Positions 32,068 to 41,671 of a stretch of 43,116 nucleotides of DNA are shown here, piece by piece. The translations under genes and the position numbers were made by a program. Source of the stretch: an uncultured Eubacterium sp. (GTDB lineage Bacteria > Bacillota > Clostridia > Lachnospirales > Lachnospiraceae); NCBI GenBank assembly GCA_905235555.1, contig CAJOMD010000020.1, positions 1 through 43,116 of the forward strand, in the 5' to 3' direction. The notes under the pieces were generated by a model. It made no database searches and was not told where the DNA came from. It worked only from the letters and a program-made list of their open reading frames with translations. The stretch's first letter is position 1. Every line of letters starts with the position of its first letter.

Positions 32068-35000
32068 ATGTATAAGAAAATCATGGCATATACTATAGCG
32101 TTGGCTCTAGTTATATGTGGAATCACGTTTACCCCTAATAAAACGATGAATGTATCAGCTGCGGCTGAACCTTCAGCGAGCGGATGGGAATTGCAATGGA
32201 GTGATGAGTTTGAAGGCTCATCGCTTGATACTAGTACCTGGACATATGAGACAGGTGCAAGTGGCTGGGGCAATAATGAGCTCCAGTGCTATACTAGCAG
32301 AACCTCAAATGTAGCGGTTACTGGAGGTAACTTAAAAATCACTGCTAAAAAGGAGAGCTATAATGGCTCTCAGTATACATCTGGACGTATTATTACAAAA
32401 GGAAAAAAATATTTTACGTTTGGAAAAATGGAAGCCAGAATTAAAGTGGAAGGTGGAAACCAAAATGGTGTTTGGCCTGCCTTTTGGATGATGGGAAATG
32501 ATTATGATAGTGTCAGTTGGCCTGCTTGTGGCGAGTTAGATATTATGGAGCATGCTAATGATAGAAACTACACAGAGGGAACTCTTCACTGGGGATCTTC
32601 TTCGAGCAGCCATTCTTCATGGGGAAGTTTTAGCGACGGTAACTATAACTATTATGCTAGTGGCGACGGCATCACAAATTGGCACACTTACGGAGTGACA
32701 TGGGATGAAAACCAGATTAAGTGGTATATGGATGATGTAGTATTCCTAACTGCCAATATTAGTTCTGGCATGTCCTCACACAGTTATTTTACAAAAGATG
32801 CATTCTTTTTACTTAACCTAGCTTTGGGAAGTTCTTCTACAGGCTATACTGGAAACACACCTCCAGATGCCAACTTCAAGAGTGCTACTATGTATGTAGA
32901 TTATGTAAGAGCATACACTTATAACGGAGAACCAGAGACAGAGTATCCAGCAGATTATACAGAAGGAACTTATGGTGATTCTTGGAATGATGCAGGAACT
33001 GCTTGGTCATATAAGTTCTTAAATGACTATTATCAACTAAGAGCAGCTTACAAAGGTGGAGATTCATTAGATAATATTTCAGGTTATATTATAAATGCTG
33101 CAAATAGCGATCAGTATAGAGAGTGGGCGGCTCAATTTAAACCGAAAATTAGTCTCTCGGCTAGCACCACTTATAATTATTATTTGAAAATAACGACGGA
33201 TGCCGCGGGCAATAACTTACGACTGAGACACGAAGGCTCAGGTAATGGTTATACAGACTTGATAGATGAATCTTTGACGTCTGGCACAAAGACTTATCAA
33301 GGAACATTTACTACGGGTTCGAGTGCTAATGGTGTTTTGATTTTTGCGCTTGGAATGATTGATAGTGGCAAGACGGTTTCTATTTCCGAGTTCAATGTTT
33401 GGAAAGATGGCGAGACCACAACTACACAAAAAACTACAGTAGCCCCAACCACCACAGCAGCACCAACTACCACAGCCAAACCAACCACCACAGCCAAACC
33501 AACCACTACAGCAAAACCAACTACTACAGTTGCACCACAGACTACTACATACAGTAGCAGCATTGATGCAAACACAAACGTAAATGTAGATTCTTGGTCA
33601 ACATTTGGAATATATCAAGTACAATGTGGAACATGGTCAGGAAGTACTTCAGCGAAGGCGGGAGTAGATTCTCTCAATGATTCGCATATCAAAGTGGTAC
33701 AAACAGCAAGTTCATGGACTGTTTCATGGCTTACACAAGTATGTTTGTATCTACCAGAGTTGGCGAGCGGATATTCTTCGGGTATTGTTTACCATTATGA
33801 ATGGGATATCAAGGCGCAGAGAGAGTTCAGATGGAGCAGTTCAATCTTCAGATGGATCTAATGGAGATAGTAATACTGCTCAGTTAACAGGCTCCCTTCA
33901 AACTTTGACTGGAGCGCTTGAGTATAAGGATGATAAACCAGCCATAGTTATTGGAATGGGCTGGGTTGGACTTAATAATGCGGTAGATGTATATTGCCCA
34001 AGAATATATAACGAAGATAATGAATTAGTATGGCCTGTTTCAGGGGAGCAAACGACTACAGCAGCACCTACCACCACAGTGGCTCCAACCACTACAGTTG
34101 CACCAACTACTACCATAAATCCTGTAGACGAAGTACCAGAAGGATTTACGGCACAAGTAGTAGGACAAAATGTGCTGATTAATTATCAAAGCGATAGAGA
34201 ATGCAAACTATTTGTTGATGGCTCATATGATTGTAATGTAACAAATGGAACGACTATTCCTATCACAAATTACACAGTTGGACAACATAGTTTTGCTATT
34301 GCGTTTGTATTAAGTGTTGCGCCTTGGGAAGGCACAAAGACTAGTCCGGTTTATGTAACTATACCTGAACCAGAGACAGAAGCAGCTACCACCACAGTAG
34401 CACCAACTACTACAGTGGCACCAACCACTACAGCAAAACTAACTACTACAGTTGCACCAACCACTACAGCAAAACCTACTACCACAGTAGCACCAACCAC
34501 CACAGCGGTACCTACTACACAAGGTGCGGTTGATCCATACAGTGGTCAAGAATGGAAAGCGGCTACAGATGGTTCGAATTATAAGATTTGTATTGTTGAT
34601 AAAAAGACAACTGATGAGTTCAACGGCACATTCCAGATAGAAGGAGCTACACTATATGCTTCGGGTTCTGCAGCCATAATGAAACCTAATTATAAGAGCG
34701 CTACTCTAAATGGAAATGCAATTGACATTTGGAGCGGAGCATACATTAGAGTAACTATTGCTGACCTTAATGAAAATGCTGATAATGAATTAGTTATCAC
34801 AGATACATTTGATAATAAATATACAATCATTATTAGATCTGGAAATCCATATCCAGATGCACCTACAGAGGCACCAACAGAGGCTCCTGAACCGCAGGGC
34901 GATGAATGGATTGATGTGGTAGGTGGAGGCTCACAATGGCTATACAACAATACATCTAAAATTAAAATAACACAGGTTGTAAGTGTTCAGAAGCCTGAAT

Positions 35001-35740
35001 TTGCAGATGAACAAGGTATATACGTATCTGTACCCGCAGGTATTTCAGAAGTTTCTATTAATGGAGTAAGCCAAAACTCAAGCACTACACAACAATCAAT
35101 TTGTGCTATACAAGGCGCAGGAGTAGTATTGTTCTTGTCCGCTATGACATCTTATACTAATGAGATTGCAATTAAGAACGGCGCGGACATATCATATGTT
35201 CAAATTCGAAATATTTCAGCTACTGAGTCAAAGATAGGTAATCGATATGATGTAGAAGTGTACAAAACAAATGAGATTCATCCAACGAAGGACGGATTAA
35301 TCTTTGCAGGATGGTTCTCGGATGCTGACTATTCCACAGTTTATAAAGAAACATCAGGAAATGCTTATGCGAAATTCATTGATGCAAAAGTTTTAACATT
35401 CAAACATCAGTGGAGCGATGACCACAGTGCATTAAGATTTGTGAGTAGTATTGATTCACTAGATTATCAATCGGTAGGATACATCTTCAGTGGTACTTAT
35501 GGAGATAAGACAATTAATAAAACCAATAAAGAGGTGGAGAAAGTCTACAGCAAGATAACAGCTGGTGGTCAATCAATACTTCCAACAGTATTCTCTGATG
35601 ACTCACATTATTTCTTTACTTACACAATAAGAAATATGGATGGAACAAAAGCATCAACATGGAATGTTACTCCATATTATGTAACACTTGATGGTACTGA
35701 AGTGTTGGGCACTAAAGGTACAGTGGAGTATACTCCTTAA
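32068..35740 (+). pseudogene. Secreted multidomain GH16 beta-glucanase, split by a frameshift
   Basis: Restored, this would be about 1,224 residues. A signal peptide (about 1-31, MYKKIMAYTIALALVICGIT...VSA) is followed by a GH16 domain (about 36-290) with catalytic GELDIMEH (E156, D158, E161), the laminarinase/lichenase type that cuts beta-1,3 or 1,3-1,4 glucans. Then come a CBM4/9-like beta-sandwich (about 297-445), a Thr-Pro linker, a second beta-sandwich, more Thr-Pro linkers with an Fn3-like module, and C-terminal domains with an InlB-like EIHPTKDGLIFAGWFSD repeat. The frame breaks at an AG repeat (33818-33825): the first frame ends at TAA 33859-33861 and the rest continues in +1 to 35740. 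The first frame alone keeps signal peptide, GH16 and first CBM, so a shorter active enzyme is possible. The start (32068; AAAGGA 11 nt upstream) is chosen over 32026 and 32056. Confidence 0.85.
33415..33552 (+). repeat. Thr-Pro linker repeats, first block
   Basis: Codes for about 45 residues of TTTAAPTTTAKPTTT-type units between the first and second carbohydrate-binding-like modules. Related blocks lie at about 34048-34116 and 34381-34522, and a PTEAPTEAPEP block at about 34855-34893. Near-identical ACCACTACAGCA-type DNA units could recombine. Confidence 0.85.
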
Positions 35741-35747
35741 AACAAAT

Positions 35748-35780
35748 AAAACAGTCCACGGAATTTCCGTGGACTGTTTT
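35748..35780. terminator. Bidirectional terminator between GH16 and tyrA genes
   Basis: AAAACAGTCCACGGAA (35748-35763) pairs with TTCCGTGGACTGTTTT (35765-35780), a near-perfect 15-16-bp stem with A and T runs on both sides, between convergent genes. Confidence 0.92.
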
Positions 35781-35791
35781 ATGTTGTGATT

Positions 35792-36892
35792 TTATTCATA
35801 TCTTTTTATAACACTGTATCTATGTTTAACCAGTTGTTCATATGCTTTGTCAGCATCGTCTTGTTTATGGAATGTAATTCTAAGAACACCTTCCTCAAAC
35901 TCTCTATTGTGAACAATTCCGATGTTTCGGATATTTACTCCATTTGTTGCAAGTATAGTAGCGATAGTAGCAATGGCACCAGACTCATCCACAATATCAC
36001 AGAATAATGTGAAGTGATTTAGTATAATGCTGTTTGTTAAGTTATCAATGTTATCTCTATAATCCTTGCTTTCTACAAACATCTCATGTATAGCATGTGC
36101 ATCTTTAGAATCGAGTTCGTGCTTAACAGATTTCAAACTATCAATATATTTTTGAAGCATCTTGCTTATTTCTTCATTGTTAGTCATACAAATTTGTTCC
36201 CACATATCAGCGGAAGATGAAGCAATACGAGTGATGCCTTTGAATCCGCCGGCAGCTAAAGTCTTCATGTATTCTTCTTTGGAGTCATTGTCCTTTACTA
36301 GATTAACTAGACTTGATGCAATCAAGTGTGGTAAGTGCGAAATAGTAGCCACAGTGTGATCGTGTTCTTCTGGTGAAAAAATAATTGGAATCGCACCCAT
36401 ATCTGAAACAATTTGTTTATATTCAGCCACCTTATCTTTAGAAACTTTATCAGTAGGAGTGATAGCATAAAAAGCATTCTCCAACATATGATTGTGTGAA
36501 TTCTCATAGCCAGTCTTTTCGGAGCCAGCCATTGGGTGTCCACCAATAAAGTTTTTTTCCATATCAAGTTCGCTTACTGCTTTATGAATGTTTCCTTTAA
36601 CGCTTCCTGCGTCAGTGATTATACAATCGTCTTTTATAATATCTTTTAACTGTGAAAGATAAGTAGTGTTATGTTCAACAGGTGTGCAAAGGAAAATATA
36701 GTCGCAAGTGCTAAAAGTATTATCAACCTGGTCGCATGCGACATTAGCGGTGCCATCAGCTAGGGCAAGTTTTCTAGCTTCTTCCCTGCGGTTATACACA
36801 ATGATAGTGCAATCAGGATAAACCTTACGCAAAGTTTTAGCGATAGAACCACCTATCAAACCTATTCCTATAAATCCAAAATTTTTGTTCAT
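35792..36892 (-). CDS. tyrA: Prephenate dehydrogenase with C-terminal ACT domain
   Basis: A 366-residue enzyme that oxidatively decarboxylates prephenate to 4-hydroxyphenylpyruvate in tyrosine synthesis. The Rossmann motif FIGIGLIGGSIAKTL starts at residue 5. The catalytic region with GGHPMAGSEKTGYENS and the HDHTVATISHLPHLIASSLV segment (His residues) is intact. The last 75 residues (LFCDIVDESGAIATIATILA...) form an ACT domain for feedback control, as in many Firmicutes. The start is ATG 36892 with GGAG 6 nt upstream; a further in-frame ATG at 36904 overlaps that site. It has its own promoter and is divergent from the EF-G paralogue. Confidence 0.96.
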   Translation of the reverse strand: MNKNFGFIGIGLIGGSIAKTLRKVYPDCTIIVYNRREEARKLALADGTANVACDQVDNTFSTCDYIFLCTPVEHNTTYLSQLKDIIKDDCIITDAGSVKGNIHKAVSELDMEKNFIGGHPMAGSEKTGYENSHNHMLENAFYAITPTDKVSKDKVAEYKQIVSDMGAIPIIFSPEEHDHTVATISHLPHLIASSLVNLVKDNDSKEEYMKTLAAGGFKGITRIASSSADMWEQICMTNNEEISKMLQKYIDSLKSVKHELDSKDAHAIHEMFVESKDYRDNIDNLTNSIILNHFTLFCDIVDESGAIATIATILATNGVNIRNIGIVHNREFEEGVLRITFHKQDDADKAYEQLVKHRYSVIKRYE

Positions 36893-36947
36893 AATTATCT
36901 CCATTAGGGCTTCGCCAAAGACGCCAAAGCCAAAGTTTATTTTAGTT

Positions 36948-36956
36948 ATTATAACA
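36948..36956 (-). promoter_or_regulatory. Extended -10 promoter of tyrA
   Basis: TGTTATAAT on the minus strand (36956-36948), with TTTAAC at 36976-36971 as a weak -35. The leader of about 50 nt carries three copies of CTTTGGC (plus-strand GCCAAAG at 36914, 36923 and 36929) of unknown role. Confidence 0.65.
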
Positions 36957-36989
36957 GAAAAACTTTCTTTGTTAAACTTTTAACCTTTA

Positions 36990-37018
36990 TTGTTTTAAGC
37001 TAAAAATAAGAGTACAAT
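36990..37018 (+). promoter_or_regulatory. Promoter of the EF-G paralogue
   Basis: TTGTTT (36990-36995), 17-nt spacer, TACAAT (37013-37018). The 5' leader contains GGGCA-GAAA-TGCTC, a small stem with a GNRA tetraloop, near 37032-37045, and ends in AAGGAGGGA before ATG 37081. Confidence 0.65.
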
Positions 37019-37080
37019 ATAAATATATTGTGGGGCAGAAATGCTCACCGGATTAAAATTATATAAGGAGGGACGTTTTT

Positions 37081-39168
37081 ATGAAAGTATATGAAACTTC
37101 CAAAATTAGAAACGTTGTATTTTTAGGACACGGAGGGGCCGGCAAGACCACTCTAGCTGAAGCATTCGCATATTCAACAGGTGTGATAAATCGAATGGGA
37201 ACTATAGTAGATGGAAACACTATAAGTGATTATGACGAAGAGGAAACTAACAGACAGTTTTCAATTAGCGCGTCTGTGGTTCCTGTAGAGTGGGAAGGTT
37301 TAAAATACAATATTTTAGATGCCCCAGGCTATTTTGATTTTATCGGTCAAGCAGAGGATGCTATGAGTGTAGCAGATGCTGCTGTAATAGTAATTAATGG
37401 AAAAGCTGGCGTGGAAGTAGGCACAGTTAAAGCGTGGGAAATTTGTGAACGTAGACAAATTCCTAGAATGTTCTTTGTAACAAATATGGATGATTCTAAT
37501 GCGGATTTTGGCCAGATATTACAAGATCTCAAGGATAAATTTGGAAAGAAGATTGCTCCTTTCCATTTACCTATCATAGAAAGTAACACATTAACAGGTT
37601 ATGTGAATGTAGTAAAGATGGGTGGACGAAAATATACCGATGATCAGGGTAACTATACGGAAATGGATATTCCTGATAGTATTCACACTGAACTTGATCC
37701 TTGCAGAGACGCTTTGATGGAGGCTGTGGCAGAGTCTGATGAAGATCTAATGGAAAAATATTTTGAAGGCGAAGAGTTTACTGCAGAAGAAATTTCAACA
37801 GCCCTTAGACAGAACGTAATCAGTTGTGATATTGTTCCTGTTATGCTTGGTTCAGCTATCACATGTCAGGGTGTTACATCTCTTCTACAGGGATTTGAAA
37901 AATATTTCCCATCAGCAGATAAAGCAGAAGTATTGAAGAAGGCTACTGACGTGAATACGGGTGAAGAAGTGGTGGCAGACTTTGATGATTCTAAACCAGT
38001 ATCAGCTTATGTATTCAAAACTATTATGGACCCTTTCGTTGGAAAGTATTCTCTAGTAAAAGTTCGTACTGGTATTTTGAAAGCAGGCGATACAGTATTT
38101 AACGCAAACAAAGACGTAGAGGAAAAATTAAATAAACTTTACGTTATGAGAGGTAAAGATGTTATTGAAGTTCCAGAGCTTCATTCAGGAGATATCGGAG
38201 CCATTGGTAAGTTAGATAGTACACGTACAGGTGATACATTATCTACAAAGAAATGGGCTATCGAATATCATCCAACCACAATGTCTAAACCTTATACATA
38301 CATGGCATACACTGCTAAAAACAAAGGTGATGAAGATAAGATTGCACAGGCTTTGACCAAGCTTTGTATTGAAGATTTAACTTTCAAGTTTGTAGTGGAC
38401 GATGAGAACAGACAAACATTACTTTATGGTATCGGAGATCAACAGATTGAAGTAATGGCATCTAAGCTAAAGAACAAATATAAAGTTGAAATCGAACTTC
38501 ACAAACCTAGAATTGCTTTCCGAGAGACTATTAGAAGTAAGTCTCAGGTACAAGGAAAGCACAAAAAACAATCCGGTGGACACGGACAGTATGGTGATGT
38601 AATTATGGAATTTGAGCCATCAGGCGATCTTTCTACTGCTTATGAGTTTGCAGAGAGAGTGGTAGGTGGTGCTGTACCTAAGAATTATTTCCCAGCTGTT
38701 GAAAAAGGTATTCAGGAGTGTGTTAAGGCGGGACCTATGGCTGGTTATCCTGTGGTAGGGATTAAGTGTACTCTTATAGACGGTTCATACCACCCTGTAG
38801 ACTCATCTGAGATGGCATTTAAGACTGCATCGGTACTCGCGTTTAAAAAAGGTTTTATGGAGGCTAATCCAGTTCTCCTAGAACCTATTGCAGAACTAAA
38901 AGTTACATGTCCAGATGAAAACTCAGGAGACGTAATGGGAGACTTAAATAAGAGACGTGGTCGTGTTTCTAATATGACAGCTATCGATGGCGGAAAACAG
39001 TTTATCGAAGCAGAAGTACCAGTATTAGAACTATACGGTTATTCCACAGCCCTCCGTCAAATCACAGGAGGTAGCGGAGAATTTGAATACGTAGTATCCA
39101 AGTACGAGCAAGCTCCAGGTGATGTACAGGCTAAACAGATTGAGGAAAATGCTAACAGAGAAGACTAA
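37081..39168 (+). CDS. Elongation factor G-like GTPase (EF-G paralogue)
   Basis: A 695-residue protein with full EF-G layout: G domain (about 1-280), domain II (about 300-385), domain III, domain IV (with GGHGQYGDVIMEFEPS and VDSSEMAFKTAS) and domain V. The P-loop is GHGGAGKTT (16-24). The G3 motif is DAPGYFDF, with Y83 where translocating EF-G has the catalytic His of DTPGH, and the switch I motif RGITI is replaced by RQFSISA. G4 is TNMD rather than NKxD. These mark it as a member of the EF-G2/FusA2-like group, not the housekeeping EF-G. Its role is unknown; some such paralogues translocate without efficient GTP hydrolysis. AGGAGGG precedes ATG. It is monocistronic. Confidence 0.9.
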   Translation: MKVYETSKIRNVVFLGHGGAGKTTLAEAFAYSTGVINRMGTIVDGNTISDYDEEETNRQFSISASVVPVEWEGLKYNILDAPGYFDFIGQAEDAMSVADAAVIVINGKAGVEVGTVKAWEICERRQIPRMFFVTNMDDSNADFGQILQDLKDKFGKKIAPFHLPIIESNTLTGYVNVVKMGGRKYTDDQGNYTEMDIPDSIHTELDPCRDALMEAVAESDEDLMEKYFEGEEFTAEEISTALRQNVISCDIVPVMLGSAITCQGVTSLLQGFEKYFPSADKAEVLKKATDVNTGEEVVADFDDSKPVSAYVFKTIMDPFVGKYSLVKVRTGILKAGDTVFNANKDVEEKLNKLYVMRGKDVIEVPELHSGDIGAIGKLDSTRTGDTLSTKKWAIEYHPTTMSKPYTYMAYTAKNKGDEDKIAQALTKLCIEDLTFKFVVDDENRQTLLYGIGDQQIEVMASKLKNKYKVEIELHKPRIAFRETIRSKSQVQGKHKKQSGGHGQYGDVIMEFEPSGDLSTAYEFAERVVGGAVPKNYFPAVEKGIQECVKAGPMAGYPVVGIKCTLIDGSYHPVDSSEMAFKTASVLAFKKGFMEANPVLLEPIAELKVTCPDENSGDVMGDLNKRRGRVSNMTAIDGGKQFIEAEVPVLELYGYSTALRQITGGSGEFEYVVSKYEQAPGDVQAKQIEENANRED

Positions 39169-39182
39169 CTGATACCAAATAC

Positions 39183-39214
39183 AAAGAGAATGTCGATATT
39201 CGGCATTCTCTTTT
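39183..39214 (+). terminator. Terminator of the EF-G paralogue
   Basis: AAAGAGAATG (39183-39192) pairs with CATTCTCTTT (39204-39213), extended inward by TCGA/TCGG with one G-U pair and a TAT loop, a 14-bp stem followed by T. Confidence 0.85.
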
Positions 39215-39223
39215 AAATTACTG

Positions 39224-39252
39224 TTGACAAACATATATTTAGGTTGTAAGAT
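39224..39252 (+). promoter_or_regulatory. Promoter of the trp operon
   Basis: TTGACA (39224-39229), 17-nt spacer, TAAGAT (39247-39252), directly upstream of the T-box leader. Confidence 0.85.
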
Positions 39253-39258
39253 ATTTAG

Positions 39259-39498
39259 CAATTAAATATAAAACCGATGAACAGGAGTAGTAACTACATG
39301 ACTTGTTTTAAGAGAGAATCGTTGGGTGGTGTGAAACGATAAACAATAAGTAGTGAATGGACCTGTGAGGGTGGCTTGAAAATCGAAAGATGAGTAGACG
39401 CTGACGGAACCTCACCGTTATAGGAGGAGACGTATGATGGTACGTTGTTGAGTGAATGCTATTGCATTAAATTGGGTGGCACCGCAGGAGATTATAAT
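39259..39498 (+). promoter_or_regulatory. T-box riboswitch of the trp operon (specifier UGG, Trp)
   Basis: In stem I, ACAGG near 39275-39279 pairs with CCTGT (39362-39366) below the specifier loop, and ACTAC pairs with GTAGT above it. The specifier TGG (39358-39360) matches tryptophan. The T-box GGGTGGCACCGCAGG lies at 39474-39488. The variable base in UGGC would pair with discriminator G, which tRNA-Trp carries. Uncharged tRNA-Trp should block the terminator that follows and allow transcription of trpE and downstream genes. The region between (39370-39470) forms further stems that I have not resolved. Confidence 0.92.
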
Positions 39499-39533
39499 AC
39501 TCTTGTCCCTTTTGTAGGGACAGGAGTTTTTTT
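39499..39533 (+). terminator. T-box terminator before trpE
   Basis: ACTCTTGTCCCT (39499-39510), TTTGT loop, AGGGACAGGAGT (39516-39527), with one G-U pair, then TTTTTT. This is the regulated terminator of the trp T-box. Confidence 0.92.
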
Positions 39534-39587
39534 ATTACTAAAGCATTTATCCCTCACAACCATCTAATAATTATTAGGAGTAAGGTT

Positions 39588-41081
39588 ATGAAGAGTGAAG
39601 AACAAAAAGCTAAGATAGGAAGTGTCTTGCTAACCAAGTATGAAGATATAGAACAGTACTTGGGAGAGTATAGTTTAATTCCCGTCGCAAAGGAAATGTA
39701 TTCAGATGTCATTACACCAATTACACTTTTAAGAAAACTGCAGGCTTGTGATTCTAGATTCTTTCTTTTGGAGAGTGTGGAAGGTGGAGAAAACTGGGCG
39801 AGATATTCTTTCCTTGGATATAATCCAGTATTAAAAATATCTTGTAAGGATGGAAAGACTATAACCACTAGTGGTGAGATAGAGTTAGAAAACGAAGGTA
39901 CGCCAATAGAAGTACTTAGAACTTTTCTTAAGAAATATCATTCGCCAAAGATCAAGGGACTTCCAACATTTACTGGAGGATTGGTTGGATACTTTGGTTA
40001 TAACATGATTGGTTATACAGAACCCAAACTAAATCTTTCGAGCGGCGACGTGAATGATTTTGAATTAATGTTGTTTGACAAAATAATAGCTTTCGATCAT
40101 CTGAAGCAAAAATTGATTTTAATTGCAAATATGAAATCTGAAGAAGGACTACAAGGTTTCAATAAAGCAACTCTAGAAATCGAAAAGATGATATCTTTAA
40201 TCTTGGATGAGTCAAAACTTCCAGAAGCAAAAATACCAAGCAATGTAAATTTCAAAAGCAATATGAGTAAAGAGGCATATTGTGAAATGGTAGAAAAGAC
40301 TAAACACTACATAAAAGAAGGTGACATATTCCAAGGGGTGGTATCAAGAAAATTTGAGGCAGACTTTGACGGATCGCTTATAAATGCATATAGAGTTTTA
40401 AGGACTACTAATCCTTCCCCATATATGTATTTTATAAAAATAGACGACTTAGAAATAGCTGGTGCTTCACCAGAGACGATGGTGAAATTAGTAAACAATG
40501 AGTTAACTACATTTCCAGTAGCTGGAACTAGACCAAGAGGTGAGACTGAGGAGAAAGACTTAATGCTAGAAAAAGAGTTGCTAGCTGATGAAAAAGAATT
40601 AGCAGAGCATAATATGCTAGTGGACTTGGCTAGAAACGACATTGGAAAGATTTCTAAATTTGGAACAGTGAATGTTAAAGAGTATATGAAGATTCACAGA
40701 TTTTCCAAGGTAATGCATATAGCTTCTACAGTGACAGGCACTTTAAGTGAAGATAAAGATGCGTGTGATGCTATTACAAGTTTGCTTCCGGCGGGAACGC
40801 TATCGGGCGCACCAAAGTTTAGGGCTTGTGAGATTATAGAAGAGCTAGAGGTAGCACCAAGAGGAATTTACGGAGGAGCAATTGGATATATTGATTTGTC
40901 TGGAAATTTAGATGTTTGTATAGCAATTAGAACAGCCGTGAAAAAAGGTAATAAAGTTACTGTACAAGCTGGAGCTGGGATAGTGGCTGACAGTGTTCCA
41001 GAGAGCGAATATATGGAATGCGAACACAAAGCCAAAGCTGCAATGGAAGCAGTTATAAGGGGAAGCGAGGTGGATTACTAA
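39588..41081 (+). CDS. trpE: Anthranilate synthase component I
   Basis: A 497-residue chorismate-using enzyme making anthranilate, the first step to tryptophan. The N-terminal feedback element LLES (60-63) with ARYSFLG downstream is the tryptophan-binding site, so allosteric inhibition is expected. The catalytic C-terminal half has the [11 protein letters not shown] segment, [40 protein letters not shown] and [13 protein letters not shown]. Full length. AGGAGTAAGG precedes ATG 39588. The stop overlaps the trpG start by one base. The T-box leader controls the operon. Confidence 0.98.
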   Translation: MKSEEQKAKIGSVLLTKYEDIEQYLGEYSLIPVAKEMYSDVITPITLLRKLQACDSRFFLLESVEGGENWARYSFLGYNPVLKISCKDGKTITTSGEIELENEGTPIEVLRTFLKKYHSPKIKGLPTFTGGLVGYFGYNMIGYTEPKLNLSSGDVNDFELMLFDKIIAFDHLKQKLILIANMKSEEGLQGFNKATLEIEKMISLILDESKLPEAKIPSNVNFKSNMSKEAYCEMVEKTKHYIKEGDIFQGVVSRKFEADFDGSLINAYRVLRTTNPSPYMYFIKIDDLEIAGASPETMVKLVNNELTTFPVAGTRPRGETEEKDLMLEKELLADEKELAEHNMLVDLARNDIGKISKFGTVNVKEYMKIHRFSKVMHIASTVTGTLSEDKDACDAITSLLPAGTLSGAPKFRACEIIEELEVAPRGIYGGAIGYIDLSGNLDVCIAIRTAVKKGNKVTVQAGAGIVADSVPESEYMECEHKAKAAMEAVIRGSEVDY

Positions 41082-41653
41082 TGGTATTACTTATTGATAA
41101 TTATGATAGTTTTTCATACAACCTAGTTCAATACATAGGAGAGCTTAGTGATGGATGTGTTAAAGTAGTGAGAAATGATGAAGTAAGTATTGACCAGATA
41201 AGAGAACTAAACCCAACACATATAATTCTTTCCCCAGGACCGGGAAGACCAAAAGATGCAGGAATATGTAAAGAGGTGGTAAATGAATTAAAAGGTGAAT
41301 ATCCGATATTAGGAGTTTGCTTAGGACATCAATGTATATGCGAGAATTTTGGAATTGATATTACATATGCTAAAAAATTGATGCATGGAAAGAAAGGTAA
41401 TATTAACATTTTAAAAGATAATGAGATATTTGAGGGGGTAAACAATAATTTTGAGGCAGCCAGATATCATTCATTATCAGCTGACATTAAGACTGACAGT
41501 GATGAACTTGAGTTACTAGCCGTGGATCAATCTGACAACGAAGTTATGGCAGTAAAGCATAAGGATTATCCAATCTATGGCTTGCAATTTCATCCGGAAT
41601 CTGTATTAACACCGGATGGCAAAACAATATTAAAGAATTTTTTGAAAATATAG
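41081..41653 (+). CDS. trpG: Anthranilate synthase component II (glutamine amidotransferase)
   Basis: A 190-residue class I glutaminase that supplies ammonia to TrpE. The catalytic triad is C80 in GVCLGHQC, H171 and E173 in QFHPESVLT. The N-terminal LLIDNYDSFSYNL and ILSPGPGRP oxyanion segment are typical. The start is ATG 41081 overlapping the trpE TAA (TAATG), not the longer in-frame ORF beginning inside trpE. It may also serve as PabA for folate synthesis, as in Bacillus. It ends 18 nt before trpD. Confidence 0.97.
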   Translation: MVLLIDNYDSFSYNLVQYIGELSDGCVKVVRNDEVSIDQIRELNPTHIILSPGPGRPKDAGICKEVVNELKGEYPILGVCLGHQCICENFGIDITYAKKLMHGKKGNINILKDNEIFEGVNNNFEAARYHSLSADIKTDSDELELLAVDQSDNEVMAVKHKDYPIYGLQFHPESVLTPDGKTILKNFLKI

Positions 41654-41671
41654 AATAAGGAGTATTATAAA

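Noticed and set aside
33405-33560. CRISPR-like array in the ACC/ACA repeats
   Set aside because: The repeats are in-frame Thr-Pro codons with no spacers.
33297-33575. Minus-strand ORF with VVVGLAVVVG repeats opposite the Thr-Pro linker
   Set aside because: It is the reverse reading of the ACC/ACA-rich linker codons, with no ribosome binding site or promoter.
38558-38640. Tetracycline ribosomal protection protein as identity of the EF-G-like gene
   Set aside because: The domain IV sequence and overall pattern follow EF-G, and the G motifs fit the EF-G2 group rather than TetM/TetO.
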